Source: an uncultured Collinsella sp.
Lineage (GTDB): Bacteria; Actinomycetota; Coriobacteriia; Coriobacteriales; Coriobacteriaceae
NCBI GenBank assembly: GCA_902491055.1
Contig: CABUGI010000015.1
Location: forward strand, 1-27,710
DNA: 27,710 nt
Direction of reading: 5' to 3'
The translations under genes were made by a program, and so were the position numbers. Numbering within the stretch: the stretch's first letter is position 1; every line of letters begins with the position of its first letter. The notes under the pieces are model-generated. The model searched no databases. It was not told the origin of the DNA and saw only the letters and a list, made by a program, of their open reading frames with translations. Below, in pieces: positions 20,598 through 27,710 of this stretch.

Positions 20598-21632
20598 CTA
20601 CCAGATTCCCAGCACGTGCTGCATTCCCAAACTCATGCACGCAATGCCAATCCAGCAGCAAAAGCCCAGCGCGATGGGCTTGCCGCCCTTTTTGACCAGC
20701 TCGACGATATCGGTATTAAAACCAATAGCCGCCATGGCCATCACAATAAAGAACTTCGACAGCTCCTTGATGGGCGCCGTAATGGGCGCGGGAAGCTGAA
20801 GCACCGTGGTGATTACGCTCGCCAGCACAAAGAACAGCACAAACATGGGAAACGCGCGTTTAAGCGAGAACGTGCTTTTGGCGTCGCCGCCGGCCTTGCG
20901 CGCCAGATGCATCTGCCAGCATGCGAGGACCAACGTGATGGGGATAATGGCCAGCGTCCTGGTGAGCTTGACCACCGTGGCGCTCTCGAGCACATTGGCG
21001 CCGGGATGCATGCTGTCCCAGGCGCTCGCCGCAGCCGTTACGGACGAGGTGTCGTTGATGGCGGTACCGGCAAACAGGCCAAAGCCCTCGTTGGTCAGCC
21101 CGAGCATGCCGCCGAGCGTCGGAAACACGAGCGCCGCGATAACGTTAAACAGGAAGATGACCGAAATGGCCTGGGCAATCTCGCGATCGTCGGCATCGAT
21201 GACGGGCGCGGTCGCGGCGATGGCAGAACCGCCGCAAATCGACGAACCCACACCCACAAGCGTCGCGATCTTGCCCGGCACGTTCATAACGTGGCAGAGC
21301 ACAAAGGCGATGACAAGCGAGGTCGAGATTGTCGCCACGATAATCGGCAGCGACTGGGCGCCCTTGGACAGAATCTGGGAGAGGTTCATGCCAAAGCCAA
21401 GCAGGATAACCGCGTACTGCAAGACTTTTTTGGACGTATAGGTGACGCCGGCGGCGAGCTGTTCGCGACGATTCTTGGGAAAGACGAGCGCCAGGACCAT
21501 GCCAAAGAGGATGGCGAATACCGGACCGCCGACCACCTCAATTTGTTTGCCGAGCAACGTCGCGGGAATGGCGATGATTAGGCAGAACAAGACGCCTTTC
21601 CAGCGCTCGCGTACGATATTTGCCAGTTGCAT
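20598..21632 (-). CDS. YeiH-family membrane protein (putative sulfate exporter family)
   Basis: A 344-aa polytopic protein with about ten membrane helices, of the family formerly called conserved hypothetical 698 (YeiH/YadS type, putative sulfate exporter). Recognisable segments are LLGFGMNLSQIL, VGVGSSICGGSAIAATAPVI (a glycine-rich re-entrant signature), FGLFAGTAINDTSSVTAAA and the C-terminal AAIGFNTDIVELVKKGGKP. The substrate is not established for the family; small sulfur-containing anions are suggested. The ATG at 21632 has AAGGAA upstream. The GntR gene at 21796 is divergent across 163 bp and the NtrC-like gene follows downstream; either could regulate it. Confidence 0.92.
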   Translation of the reverse strand: MQLANIVRERWKGVLFCLIIAIPATLLGKQIEVVGGPVFAILFGMVLALVFPKNRREQLAAGVTYTSKKVLQYAVILLGFGMNLSQILSKGAQSLPIIVATISTSLVIAFVLCHVMNVPGKIATLVGVGSSICGGSAIAATAPVIDADDREIAQAISVIFLFNVIAALVFPTLGGMLGLTNEGFGLFAGTAINDTSSVTAAASAWDSMHPGANVLESATVVKLTRTLAIIPITLVLACWQMHLARKAGGDAKSTFSLKRAFPMFVLFFVLASVITTVLQLPAPITAPIKELSKFFIVMAMAAIGFNTDIVELVKKGGKPIALGFCCWIGIACMSLGMQHVLGIW

Positions 21633-21795
21633 ATGGGATTCCTTCTTTCTATTTCACGTTTGCGACGGCTTATGATACGGCAACATTGAGCGCAGCCTTG
21701 CGCAAACACAGACTAAGATGCCGCGATAGTTCTCAGGCAACAGCCGAATTACCCACCGCGGAGAGCTGATTCGCGGCATAATTAACAACTGACAT

Positions 21796-22527
21796 ATGAG
21801 TTTGATAGAACAGTTGCGAGGCGCTATGGAAGAATCGATGCACGTCGGCGAGCAGGAAACGAGCCTACAGGACCAGTCCTACCACACCATTCGACGCAAA
21901 ATCGTCTACCTGGACTACAAGCCGGGCGAAAAGCTGGGCGTCAAGCAGCTTTGCGATGACCTGGACATGGGTCGCACGCCCGTGCGCGAGGCTTTGGTTC
22001 GCTTGGCGCAGGAAGGCCTGGTGCGCACCGTGCCCCAGAGCGGCACCTACGTCTCGCCCATCAACCTCACCCTTGCCGAGAGTGCCTGTTACATCCGCGA
22101 GCATCTGGAAAAGCAGGTGATTGTGGAGTGCTGTGCGCGCGCCACGTCGGCCGGCATCGAGCAGCTCGACCGCGCCATCGTGCTGCAGGAAAAGGCCATG
22201 GCCGAGGAGGATCGCATCGGCTTCTTTTTGAGCGACAACCTCATGCATCACATGATTTTTAGCATCGCATGTCGCAGCACCGTGTGGTCGTGGCTCGAAG
22301 AGACCAATGCCGACCTGGAGCGCTTCCGCTGGCTGCGCGCCGCCACGCAGGTTCTCGACAATCAGGACATCGTGAACGAGCACAAGCAGATTCGCCGCGC
22401 TATCGCCGGTCGCGACCCCATCGAAGCGAGCTTTTTGGTCAGCAAGCACCTGCACATGATGTTCCGCAATCAAACCGAGGTTCTGGACCAGTTCCCCGAG
22501 TACTTCGAGACCAGCAAGCTCCGCTAA
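21796..22527 (+). CDS. GntR-family regulator with FCD domain
   Basis: 243 aa. The winged helix-turn-helix (about 25-90) shows YHTIRRKIVYLDYKPGEKLG, DDLDMGRTPVREALVRLAQE and GLVRTVPQSGTYVSP, the GntR signature. The C-terminal all-helical FCD domain (about 95-230) includes FFLSDNLMHHMIF and NEHKQIRRAIAGRD; His side chains here usually bind a metal and a small carboxylate ligand. The start at 21796 lacks a clear ribosome site; ATG 21826 (MEESMHV) with GCGAGG 4 nt upstream may be the true one. It is divergent from the YeiH-type transporter, a common arrangement for a regulator and its target. The stop codon overlaps the first bases of a palindromic repeat (22526). Confidence 0.93.
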   Translation: MSLIEQLRGAMEESMHVGEQETSLQDQSYHTIRRKIVYLDYKPGEKLGVKQLCDDLDMGRTPVREALVRLAQEGLVRTVPQSGTYVSPINLTLAESACYIREHLEKQVIVECCARATSAGIEQLDRAIVLQEKAMAEEDRIGFFLSDNLMHHMIFSIACRSTVWSWLEETNADLERFRWLRAATQVLDNQDIVNEHKQIRRAIAGRDPIEASFLVSKHLHMMFRNQTEVLDQFPEYFETSKLR

Positions 22528-22562
22528 CCTGCCAAAAAGGGACAGGTTTATTTTGGCAGGTT
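22526..22562. repeat. Palindromic repeat unit E, shared with the other side of glmS
   Basis: AACCTGCCAAAA (22526-22537) and TTTTGGCAGGTT (22551-22562) are perfect 12-bp arms around AGGGACAGGTTTA. The left arm begins inside the TAA stop of the GntR gene. The 30-nt segment 22538-22567 occurs again, exactly and inverted, at 24696-24725. Confidence 0.85.
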
Positions 22563-22581
22563 TTATCCGAGCAAATGCAAC

Positions 22582-22617
22582 AAGGCCCGGCTCCGTCTTG
22601 ATGCGGAGCCGGGCCTT
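22582..22617. terminator. Bidirectional hairpin between the GntR gene and glmS
   Basis: AAGGCCCGGCTCCG (22582-22595) pairs perfectly with CGGAGCCGGGCCTT (22604-22617), loop 8 nt. T-runs are short on both sides, but the position between converging genes and the stem stability suggest a terminator. Confidence 0.7.
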
Positions 22618-22640
22618 AGTCGCTAGAACGGCGGAACCAA

Positions 22641-24488
22641 CTACTCGACCGTGACGCTTTTCGCCAGGTTTCGGGGTTGGTCGACGTCGCAGCCGCGCAG
22701 GATGGCGACCTCGCGGGCGAGCAGCTGCAGCGGGACGCTCGCCGTGATGGGGCTGAACACGTCGCGGACTGCTGGCACGCGGATAATGCAGTCGGCGATC
22801 TTGTTGATCTCCTCATCGCCCTCGGTGGCAACGACGATGACCTTGGCGCCGCGCGCCTTGCACTCCATGAGGTTCGACACGGTCTTGTCGTAGGTGGCAC
22901 TCTTGGTGGCCACGGCGATGACAGGGAAGCCCGGGTCGATCAGCGCGATGGGGCCGTGCTTCATCTCACCGGCGGCGTAGGCCTCGGCGTGCAGGTAGCT
23001 GACCTCTTTGAGCTTGAGCGCGCCCTCGTAGGAAATAGCGGCACCCATGCCACGGCCCACGAACAGCGCCGACTGCGCGTCCTTGCACAGCAGGGCGGCC
23101 TCATGCACGGCCTCGGTTTGGGTATCCAAAATCCACTGGATCTGCTCGGCCGTATCGGAAAGCTCGCGGAACAGCATGCGCGCCTGCTTGGTGGTCAAGC
23201 GGTACTTGACCTGCGCCAGCAGCAGAGCCAAAAGCGTAAGGCTCACGACCTGGCCGATGAAGCTCTTGGTCGAGGCGACCGCGATCTCCTTGTTGGCCTT
23301 GGTGTAGATGACGCCGTCGCTCTCACGCGCCACGGGGCTGCCCACCACGTTGGTGATGCCGAAGACCTTGGCACCCTTGATGCGCGCATCGCGAATGGCG
23401 GCAAGGGTATCGGCCGTCTCGCCCGACTGGGACACGGCAACGACAAGCGTCGTCGGCGTAATGATGGGGTTGCGATAACGGAACTCGCTGGCCGCCTCCA
23501 CCTCGGTGGGGATGCGAGCCCAGCCCTCAATGAGATTCTTGGCAATGAGGCCAGCGTGATAGCTGGTGCCGCAAGCGATCACGTAGACGCGGTCGATGTC
23601 GTTGAGCTCCTCGAGCGAAAGGCCCAGCTCGTCGATGTCGAGCTCGCCGGCCGGCGTCATGCGGCCCACCAGCGTGTCGCGCACGACGCGCGGCTGCTCG
23701 TGGATCTCCTTGAGCATAAAGTCGGGATAACCGCCCTTTTCTGCCATGTCCAGGTCCCAGTCGATGTGGGTGACCTTGGGCTCGATAACGTTGCCGGCCT
23801 CGTCGGTGTACTCGACGCCTGCGGGCGTAAGCTTGGCAAACTGACCGTCCTCGAGCACCACGACATCGCGGGTGGCGTCGATGAGCGCGATGACGTCGGA
23901 GGCGACATAGGCGCCGGTCTCGCCCGCGCCGACCACGATCGGGGAATCCTTGCGGGCCACGGCGATCACGCCGGGCTCGTCAGCGCACACGACGGCCAGA
24001 CCATAGGCACCGACCACGTGGGCGCAAGCCTCGCGCACGGAGGCCATCAGGTCGTGCGTCTCGGCATAAGCCTCTTCGATCAGATGCGCGAAGACCTCGG
24101 TATCGGTCTCGCTCTTAAAGTGGTGGCCGCGGCCCTCCAGCTCTTCGCGCAGCTCGGCGAAGTTCTCGATGATGCCGTTGTGGACGATGGCGATACGACC
24201 GTCGCAGCTGGTGTGGGGGTGAGCGTTAACGACGGAGGGCTTGCCGTGGGTGGCCCAACGGGTGTGGCCGATACCGCAGGTAGCGTCGCTGTCGATGTTG
24301 GAAAGCTCGCTCTCCAAGCCCGCGACCTTGCCCACGCGGCGGATGACGTCGAGGTGCGCCGCGGCGCCCTCGCCCACCTCGAGCGCGACGCCCGAGGAGT
24401 CATAGCCGCGATACTCCATACGCTTGAGGCCTGTGACCAGGATGTTCTTTGCAATATCAGAGCCGGTGTAGCCGACAATTCCGCACAT
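22641..24488 (-). CDS. glmS: Glutamine-fructose-6-phosphate aminotransferase
   Basis: A 615-aa enzyme that makes glucosamine-6-phosphate from fructose-6-phosphate and glutamine, the entry to peptidoglycan and amino-sugar synthesis. The N-terminal class II glutaminase domain starts with the nucleophile Cys2 (MCGIVGYTG), with RWATHG and HNGIIENF following. Two SIS sugar-isomerase domains carry CGTSYHAG, SQSGETADT and the second-half EVSYLHAEAYAAGEMKHGP region. The C-terminus ends PRNLAKSVTVE, the conserved catalytic tail. The start at 24488 gives the required N-terminal Cys after Met removal and has AAGGGA upstream. A -10 TACAAT is at 24573-24578. I looked for a glmS ribozyme in the leader of about 78 nt and did not see one, as expected for Actinobacteria; repeated TGGTAT boxes upstream may instead be operators. 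Confidence 0.98.
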   Translation of the reverse strand: MCGIVGYTGSDIAKNILVTGLKRMEYRGYDSSGVALEVGEGAAAHLDVIRRVGKVAGLESELSNIDSDATCGIGHTRWATHGKPSVVNAHPHTSCDGRIAIVHNGIIENFAELREELEGRGHHFKSETDTEVFAHLIEEAYAETHDLMASVREACAHVVGAYGLAVVCADEPGVIAVARKDSPIVVGAGETGAYVASDVIALIDATRDVVVLEDGQFAKLTPAGVEYTDEAGNVIEPKVTHIDWDLDMAEKGGYPDFMLKEIHEQPRVVRDTLVGRMTPAGELDIDELGLSLEELNDIDRVYVIACGTSYHAGLIAKNLIEGWARIPTEVEAASEFRYRNPIITPTTLVVAVSQSGETADTLAAIRDARIKGAKVFGITNVVGSPVARESDGVIYTKANKEIAVASTKSFIGQVVSLTLLALLLAQVKYRLTTKQARMLFRELSDTAEQIQWILDTQTEAVHEAALLCKDAQSALFVGRGMGAAISYEGALKLKEVSYLHAEAYAAGEMKHGPIALIDPGFPVIAVATKSATYDKTVSNLMECKARGAKVIVVATEGDEEINKIADCIIRVPAVRDVFSPITASVPLQLLAREVAILRGCDVDQPRNLAKSVTVE

Positions 24489-24572
24489 AGGATAAATCCC
24501 TTCGTCCGCTTGACTGCAAAACGTCCACGCACAGGGGGCGCTGAGACGCATAACGTTCGAGTATTGTACTCA

Positions 24573-24623
24573 CGCAAACGCAAGCTGATATACCAGAAGT
24601 GGTATCTCAACTTGAATACCACT
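24573..24623 (-). promoter_or_regulatory. glmS promoter region with TGGTAT inverted repeats
   Basis: The minus-strand -10 is TACAAT (24573-24578); no good -35 is seen. In its place lie three half-sites: ATACCA (24590-24595), TGGTAT inside AGTGGTAT (24598-24605) and ATACCACT (24616-24623). The last two form a perfect 8-bp inverted repeat with a 10-nt centre, and the first two a perfect 6-4-6 palindrome. The pattern recalls GntR/HutC-type amino-sugar operators, but the regulator is not identified. Confidence 0.5.
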
Positions 24624-24698
24624 CGATACACACACCCCACCCCGAAGGGGGCAGGCACCTTCGTGGTGGTTTGGTCTGACAGCATCGTTTGCCCAGAT

Positions 24699-24739
24699 AA
24701 AACCTGCCAAAATAAACCTGTCCCTAATAGGCGGGTTTT
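24699..24739. repeat. Palindromic repeat unit F, inverted copy of unit E
   Basis: AAAACCTGCC (24699-24708) pairs with GGCGGGTTTT (24730-24739), one mismatch. It contains the inverted 30-nt segment 24696-24725 that matches 22538-22567 exactly. Its right end runs into the -35 (TTGACA) of the LacI gene promoter. Confidence 0.85.
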
Positions 24740-24768
24740 GACACCTCAGGGGCGGGCGATGCTACAAT
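24738..24768 (+). promoter_or_regulatory. Probable promoter of the LacI-family gene
   Basis: TTGACA (24738-24743) and TACAAT (24763-24768) are good hexamers but with a 19-nt spacer, longer than the optimal 17. Transcription would start near 24775, leaving a leader of about 29 nt. Confidence 0.6.
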
Positions 24769-24803
24769 CTGGCTTGTACTTGAAACGCATCAAAGGGGCC
24801 GCT

Positions 24804-25916
24804 ATGGCAAAGGTAAAAATCAGCGACGTCGCGCGCGAGGCCGGGGTTTCGTTGGGCACGGTTTCCAACGCGCTCAACCACCCCGAAAAGCTGCGTCCCG
24901 AGACCCTCAAGCTCATTAACGAAACCATCAATCGACTGGGCTACCTGCCCAACCAAAGCGCTCGTCAGCTCGCGGGCGGCGCCACCAAGTCCTTTGGCCT
25001 GGTGCTCCCCCGTCTCGACCACGGCTTTTCACTCCAAATCGCCAGCGGCGCCCACAACGAGGCCCGCAAGCACGGCTACGACCTGCTCATCGCCAACGCC
25101 GATAACGACGATATTCTCGAGGACCATTACCTGCGCTACTTTATGGGCACCCAGATGTCCGGCGTCATGGTTCAGCCCATGGCATCCCCCGACTGGCACC
25201 CCGCCCTGACCAAGATGCCCGTGCCGATCGTCCATCTGGACATCCATTGCTCCGAGCCCGGCTACTACGTGGCCGCCGACAACGAGGCACAAGGCCGCAT
25301 CATCGCCGAGCTCGCCATCGCCCGCGGCGCGCACCATATTGTCGTCGTCGGCCGAGCAGCATTTATGCAACTCACCCTGCGCGTCCTTGGCATTCATAAG
25401 GCGCTCGCCCTACATCCCGATATCAAGATCGAAGTCATCGACGCCGGCGAATGGAATACCGCCGCCGACGGCTACGGCATCGGCACCCAAATCGCCGCGC
25501 GCCCCGCCGACGAACGCCCCGATTTTGTCGTCGGCCTGACCGACGTGCTGGCCTCGGGCGTCATCTCGGCGCTGGTCGACAAAGGCATCGCCGTCCCCGG
25601 GCAAGTACGCGTAGCAGGTTGCGATGGCAACCCGCTCGCTTGGAGCGGATCGGTCCCGCTCACTACGGTAGCGCCCCCGGGCTACGAGATTGGCCGCAAG
25701 GGCGTTCAATTGCTCATGGAGCAAATCGAGAACAAGGCCCCAGCAAAGACCAAGCATATCCGCGTCGGCTCTACAGCGCGCACCGTCACCGCAGTCACCG
25801 CCGCCGAGGACATCAACCGCCAAGAACTGGTACGTCCGTTCCTGCTGGAACGCGCCAGCACCCAGGCAAGCAGCCAGACCGACGCCACGGCCATCAACCT
25901 CGGTGCGTATCTATAG
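24804..25916 (+). CDS. LacI-family transcriptional regulator
   Basis: 370 aa. The N-terminal helix-turn-helix (KISDVAREAGVSLGTVSNAL, 5-24) and hinge helix (LPNQSARQLAGGATKSFGLV) are typical. The periplasmic-binding-protein-like sugar domain fills about 62-335 with the usual DVLASGVISALVDKGIAVP and VAGCDGNPLAW segments. About 30 extra residues at the C-terminus are Ala/Ser/Thr-rich. The start at 24804 is set by AAAGGGG 5 nt upstream. No sugar transport or catabolic operon follows within view, so the effector and targets are unknown; the neighbouring HAD phosphatase or glmS are possible targets. An open frame runs in-phase upstream through the antisense strand of glmS, but it is not coding. Confidence 0.93.
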   Translation: MAKVKISDVAREAGVSLGTVSNALNHPEKLRPETLKLINETINRLGYLPNQSARQLAGGATKSFGLVLPRLDHGFSLQIASGAHNEARKHGYDLLIANADNDDILEDHYLRYFMGTQMSGVMVQPMASPDWHPALTKMPVPIVHLDIHCSEPGYYVAADNEAQGRIIAELAIARGAHHIVVVGRAAFMQLTLRVLGIHKALALHPDIKIEVIDAGEWNTAADGYGIGTQIAARPADERPDFVVGLTDVLASGVISALVDKGIAVPGQVRVAGCDGNPLAWSGSVPLTTVAPPGYEIGRKGVQLLMEQIENKAPAKTKHIRVGSTARTVTAVTAAEDINRQELVRPFLLERASTQASSQTDATAINLGAYL

Positions 25917-25950
25917 CACGCCCGCAAGTATGCTAAGTCGCCGCTCAAGC

Positions 25951-25986
25951 AAAAGAGGCCCGACCATTGCCGGACCCCTTTTGTTT
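25951..25986. terminator. Terminator between the LacI-family gene and the HAD gene
   Basis: AAAAGAGGCCCG (25951-25962) and CGGACCCCTTTT (25971-25982) pair with two mismatches, followed by GTTT. The A- and T-flanks let it work on both strands. Confidence 0.7.
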
Positions 25987-26029
25987 AAGCGCAAACGTAA
26001 GCAATTGCTCGTTTCAACGCCGCAATTGT

Positions 26030-26680
26030 CTAGCGCACGGCCTTGACCGCCGCCGCCAGATCGAACAACGTATCGAGCACGGCCTCGCAGCCATCCACCA
26101 CGTCCTGCGGCAGCGGCACGATATCGGGGACGGCAAAGACGTGGCAGCCAGCCGTAATGCCCGAGACGCAGCCGTTGCGCGAATCCTCGACCACGGCACA
26201 TTCCTCGGGAGTAAAGCCCGCGCGCTCGCAGGCGAGCAGATACATCTCGGGGTCGGGCTTGCCATGCACGACGTCCTCGCCACACGTTACCGTTTCAAAC
26301 TTGTCAAAAAGACCGAATGCTTTAAGGTTGCGCTCGGCCGTAACATGGCGCGATGACGTTGCAAGGCCTACGTGATAGCCCGCAGCCAACAGCTCGTCTA
26401 TGCACTCGGCAGCGCCGGCCTTAAGCTCCAGATCGGTCTTGACCATCTCGTCGCGAATCTCCTTGTGGCGGACATAGATCGCCTCGGCGGTCTCGTGGCT
26501 GCCGTAATGCTTATCGAGGATGTTCATGACATCGGGTAGCGTGCGACCGATAAACTGATGGATCAGCGCTTCATCAATCGCGAGCCCCAGCTCAGCGGCG
26601 CCTGCCTTCCAGGCCCTAATCCCCAAACGCTCGGTATCGACCAGCGTTCCATCCATGTCAAAAATAACAGCCTTGATCAT
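26030..26680 (-). CDS. HAD-superfamily phosphatase / phosphomutase-like protein
   Basis: 216 aa. Motif I FDMDGTLVDTE has the nucleophile Asp8 and acid-base Asp10. Motif II is ATSSR (about 107-111). Motif III has Lys141 (GKPDPEMY). Motif IV VVEDSRNG contributes Glu165 and Asp166. The helical cap between residues about 15 and 85 is of the C1 type, as in beta-phosphoglucomutase and sugar-phosphate phosphatases (YcjU/YniC-like). The exact substrate cannot be inferred. The start at 26680 has GGGGG upstream; the longer frame lacks support. It is divergent from larE across 173 bp containing a TATA-rich palindrome. Confidence 0.92.
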   Translation of the reverse strand: MIKAVIFDMDGTLVDTERLGIRAWKAGAAELGLAIDEALIHQFIGRTLPDVMNILDKHYGSHETAEAIYVRHKEIRDEMVKTDLELKAGAAECIDELLAAGYHVGLATSSRHVTAERNLKAFGLFDKFETVTCGEDVVHGKPDPEMYLLACERAGFTPEECAVVEDSRNGCVSGITAGCHVFAVPDIVPLPQDVVDGCEAVLDTLFDLAAAVKAVR

Positions 26681-26740
26681 ATCGGTCCCCCATCGACTCT
26701 CGCTGTCGCATTGCCGCAACTCTACCGCATTTGACAACTT

Positions 26741-26757
26741 GTATATAACGTATATAC
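26741..26757. promoter_or_regulatory. TATA-rich palindrome between the HAD gene and larE
   Basis: GTATATAACGTATATAC has perfect 7-bp arms with a 3-nt centre. TTGACA (26731-26736) lies directly before it as a plus-strand -35, and TATACC (26753-26758), 16 nt on, is a possible -10 inside it. It may be an operator over divergent promoters. Confidence 0.5.
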
Positions 26758-26853
26758 CATATTGCACTTTCGTTACACAGATAGAAGTCTTATGGCAAGT
26801 AACGCATTAGGATTATAGTTTTCAATCGAGTACTCAACGATAAGGATCGTTTC

Positions 26854-27710
26854 ATGATTTTAGACACCACGGCACCCGCAGAGGAGCTTCAAGACAAGCT
26901 ATCGGCGCTCGAACAGCTGCTTTTGGCATACGGGCGCGTGGCTATCGGGTTTTCCGGTGGCGTCGACAGCAGCTTTTTGGCCGCCGTATGCGCCCGCATC
27001 ATGCCTACCAATACCCTCCTCGTCCATCTCACCACGCCGCTCATCGGCACGCCCGAGCAGGCTTCGTTTGAGCGGTCCGTTGATGGACAAGCCAATGAAG
27101 GACCGCATTTTAAACTCCCCGTGCTCAATCTTTCGGTGGATCAGCTGCAGCTCCCCCAGGTAGCCTGCAACGATGCCAATCGCTGCTACCACTGCAAGCA
27201 CGCCGGCTTTACCGCCATCGTCAACCACGCCAAGTCGCTCGGCTTTCCCACCGTCATCGATGGCAGCAATGCAAGCGATCGCGGTGACTACCGCCCCGGC
27301 ATGCGTGCGGCAAAAGAGCTCGGCGTACGCTCCCCTCTCATGGAGGTCGGCTTTACCAAGGACGAAGAGCGCGAGCTGCTGCGCGCATGGGGCTATCCCG
27401 TTTGGAACCTGCCGGCGGGAGCATGTCTTGCCACCCGCGTCCCCACGGGCGAGGAGCTTACGCGCGAGAAGGTCGATTTAATCCGCGCCTGCGAGGATTA
27501 CCTGCACGATCTTGATCTGGCACAGGTACGCGCGCGCTTGATCGGCGGCTGCATGCATATCGAGGCCGCACCCGCAGATGTCGCCAAGATTGCTACCCTC
27601 GGTGGCAACGCCGTTGACGCCGAGGGCAAAACCCCGCTGCCCGCCGCCATCGAGTCCGCGCTGCGCGAGCTGGGCTGCGACCATATCTCCCCCGAGGTCA
27701 CCCCCTACAT
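26854..27710 (+). CDS. larE: ATP-dependent sacrificial sulfur transferase LarE (3' end outside window)
   Basis: 285 codons are visible, close to the family's usual length, and the frame is still open at the window edge. The PP-loop ATPase motif FSGGVDSSFLA (33-43) sits near the N-terminus. NRCYHCK (109-115) is conserved in LarE and related NAD-synthase-like enzymes. ACLATRVPTGEELT places Cys191 at the position of the Cys that LarE (Lactobacillus plantarum Cys176) gives up to the nickel-pincer cofactor of lactate racemase. DGSNASDRGDYRPGM is another family block. The start at 26854 has AAGGAT 7 nt upstream. The cofactor also needs LarB and LarC; neither they nor LarA is in the window, though they could follow downstream. 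A non-LarE PP-loop role cannot be excluded. Confidence 0.9.
   Translation, partial: MILDTTAPAEELQDKLSALEQLLLAYGRVAIGFSGGVDSSFLAAVCARIMPTNTLLVHLTTPLIGTPEQASFERSVDGQANEGPHFKLPVLNLSVDQLQLPQVACNDANRCYHCKHAGFTAIVNHAKSLGFPTVIDGSNASDRGDYRPGMRAAKELGVRSPLMEVGFTKDEERELLRAWGYPVWNLPAGACLATRVPTGEELTREKVDLIRACEDYLHDLDLAQVRARLIGGCMHIEAAPADVAKIATLGGNAVDAEGKTPLPAAIESALRELGCDHISPEVTPY

Noticed and set aside
24489..24572. glmS ribozyme in the glmS leader
   Set aside because: The leader is only about 78 nt and shows none of the ribozyme core; the element is typical of Firmicutes.
22677..25916. A very long plus-strand open frame (1079 codons) running through glmS antisense into the LacI gene
   Set aside because: The upstream two thirds mirror glmS and have no family features; the true LacI start is at 24804, with its own ribosome site and promoter.

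Overview
The window looks like a chromosomal segment of a GC-rich, anaerobic gut actinobacterium of class Coriobacteriia, most probably Collinsella or a close relative. This is an inference from GC-rich codon use, the LAxTG-type surface anchor, the protein styles and the palindromic intergenic repeats; no database search was possible. The segment is mostly chromosomal housekeeping and accessory metabolism. I see no prophage, insertion sequence, transposase or CRISPR array.

Layout. 1-2626 (minus): two adjoining ABC exporter half-transporters, the second cut by the window edge. 2838-4941 (plus): a tandem pair of secreted coiled-coil proteins with LANTG sorting signals, closed by a strong terminator. 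5033-5846: a non-coding stretch with the 4.5S SRP RNA gene (minus) and a crowd of long inverted repeats. 5847-7628 (minus): a single ORF fusing a TadA-type tRNA adenosine deaminase to a glycerate kinase. 7680-7769: tRNA-Ser(UGA). Then a TetR regulator (minus), lemA (plus), a 560-bp gap with a large nested hairpin, ilvE (minus), a DedA membrane protein (minus) and cysE (plus). 12710-16954 (minus): a marR-ABC-ABC efflux operon with a very clear autoregulated promoter. 17119-18225: an orphan 96-aa protein (minus) and a nitroreductase (plus). 18454-21632 (minus): a one-TM protein, a Fis-type regulator with a degraded NtrC-like AAA+ domain, and a YeiH-family transporter. 21796-22527: a GntR/FCD regulator (plus). 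22641-24488: glmS (minus), flanked by inverted copies of a palindromic repeat. 24804-25916: a LacI-family regulator (plus). 26030-26680: a HAD phosphatase (minus). 26854 to the end: larE (plus, cut by the window edge).

How genes work together. Both ABC pairs look like heterodimeric exporters. In the complete pair one NBD has Asp/Gln in place of the catalytic Glu/His, while its partner keeps Glu/His but has a degenerate signature motif. The MarR protein very likely represses its own operon through two 18-bp boxes, one lying exactly between the -35 and -10. ilvE (branched-chain amino acids), cysE (cysteine) and glmS (amino sugars) are independent single-gene units.

The points most worth attention are the TadA-glycerate kinase fusion, the paired surface proteins with conserved ends and divergent cores, the AAA+ regulator that has lost its Walker A lysine, and a family of palindromic repeats with a shared GGGAC core. 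Several of these repeats touch gene stop codons, and two flank glmS.
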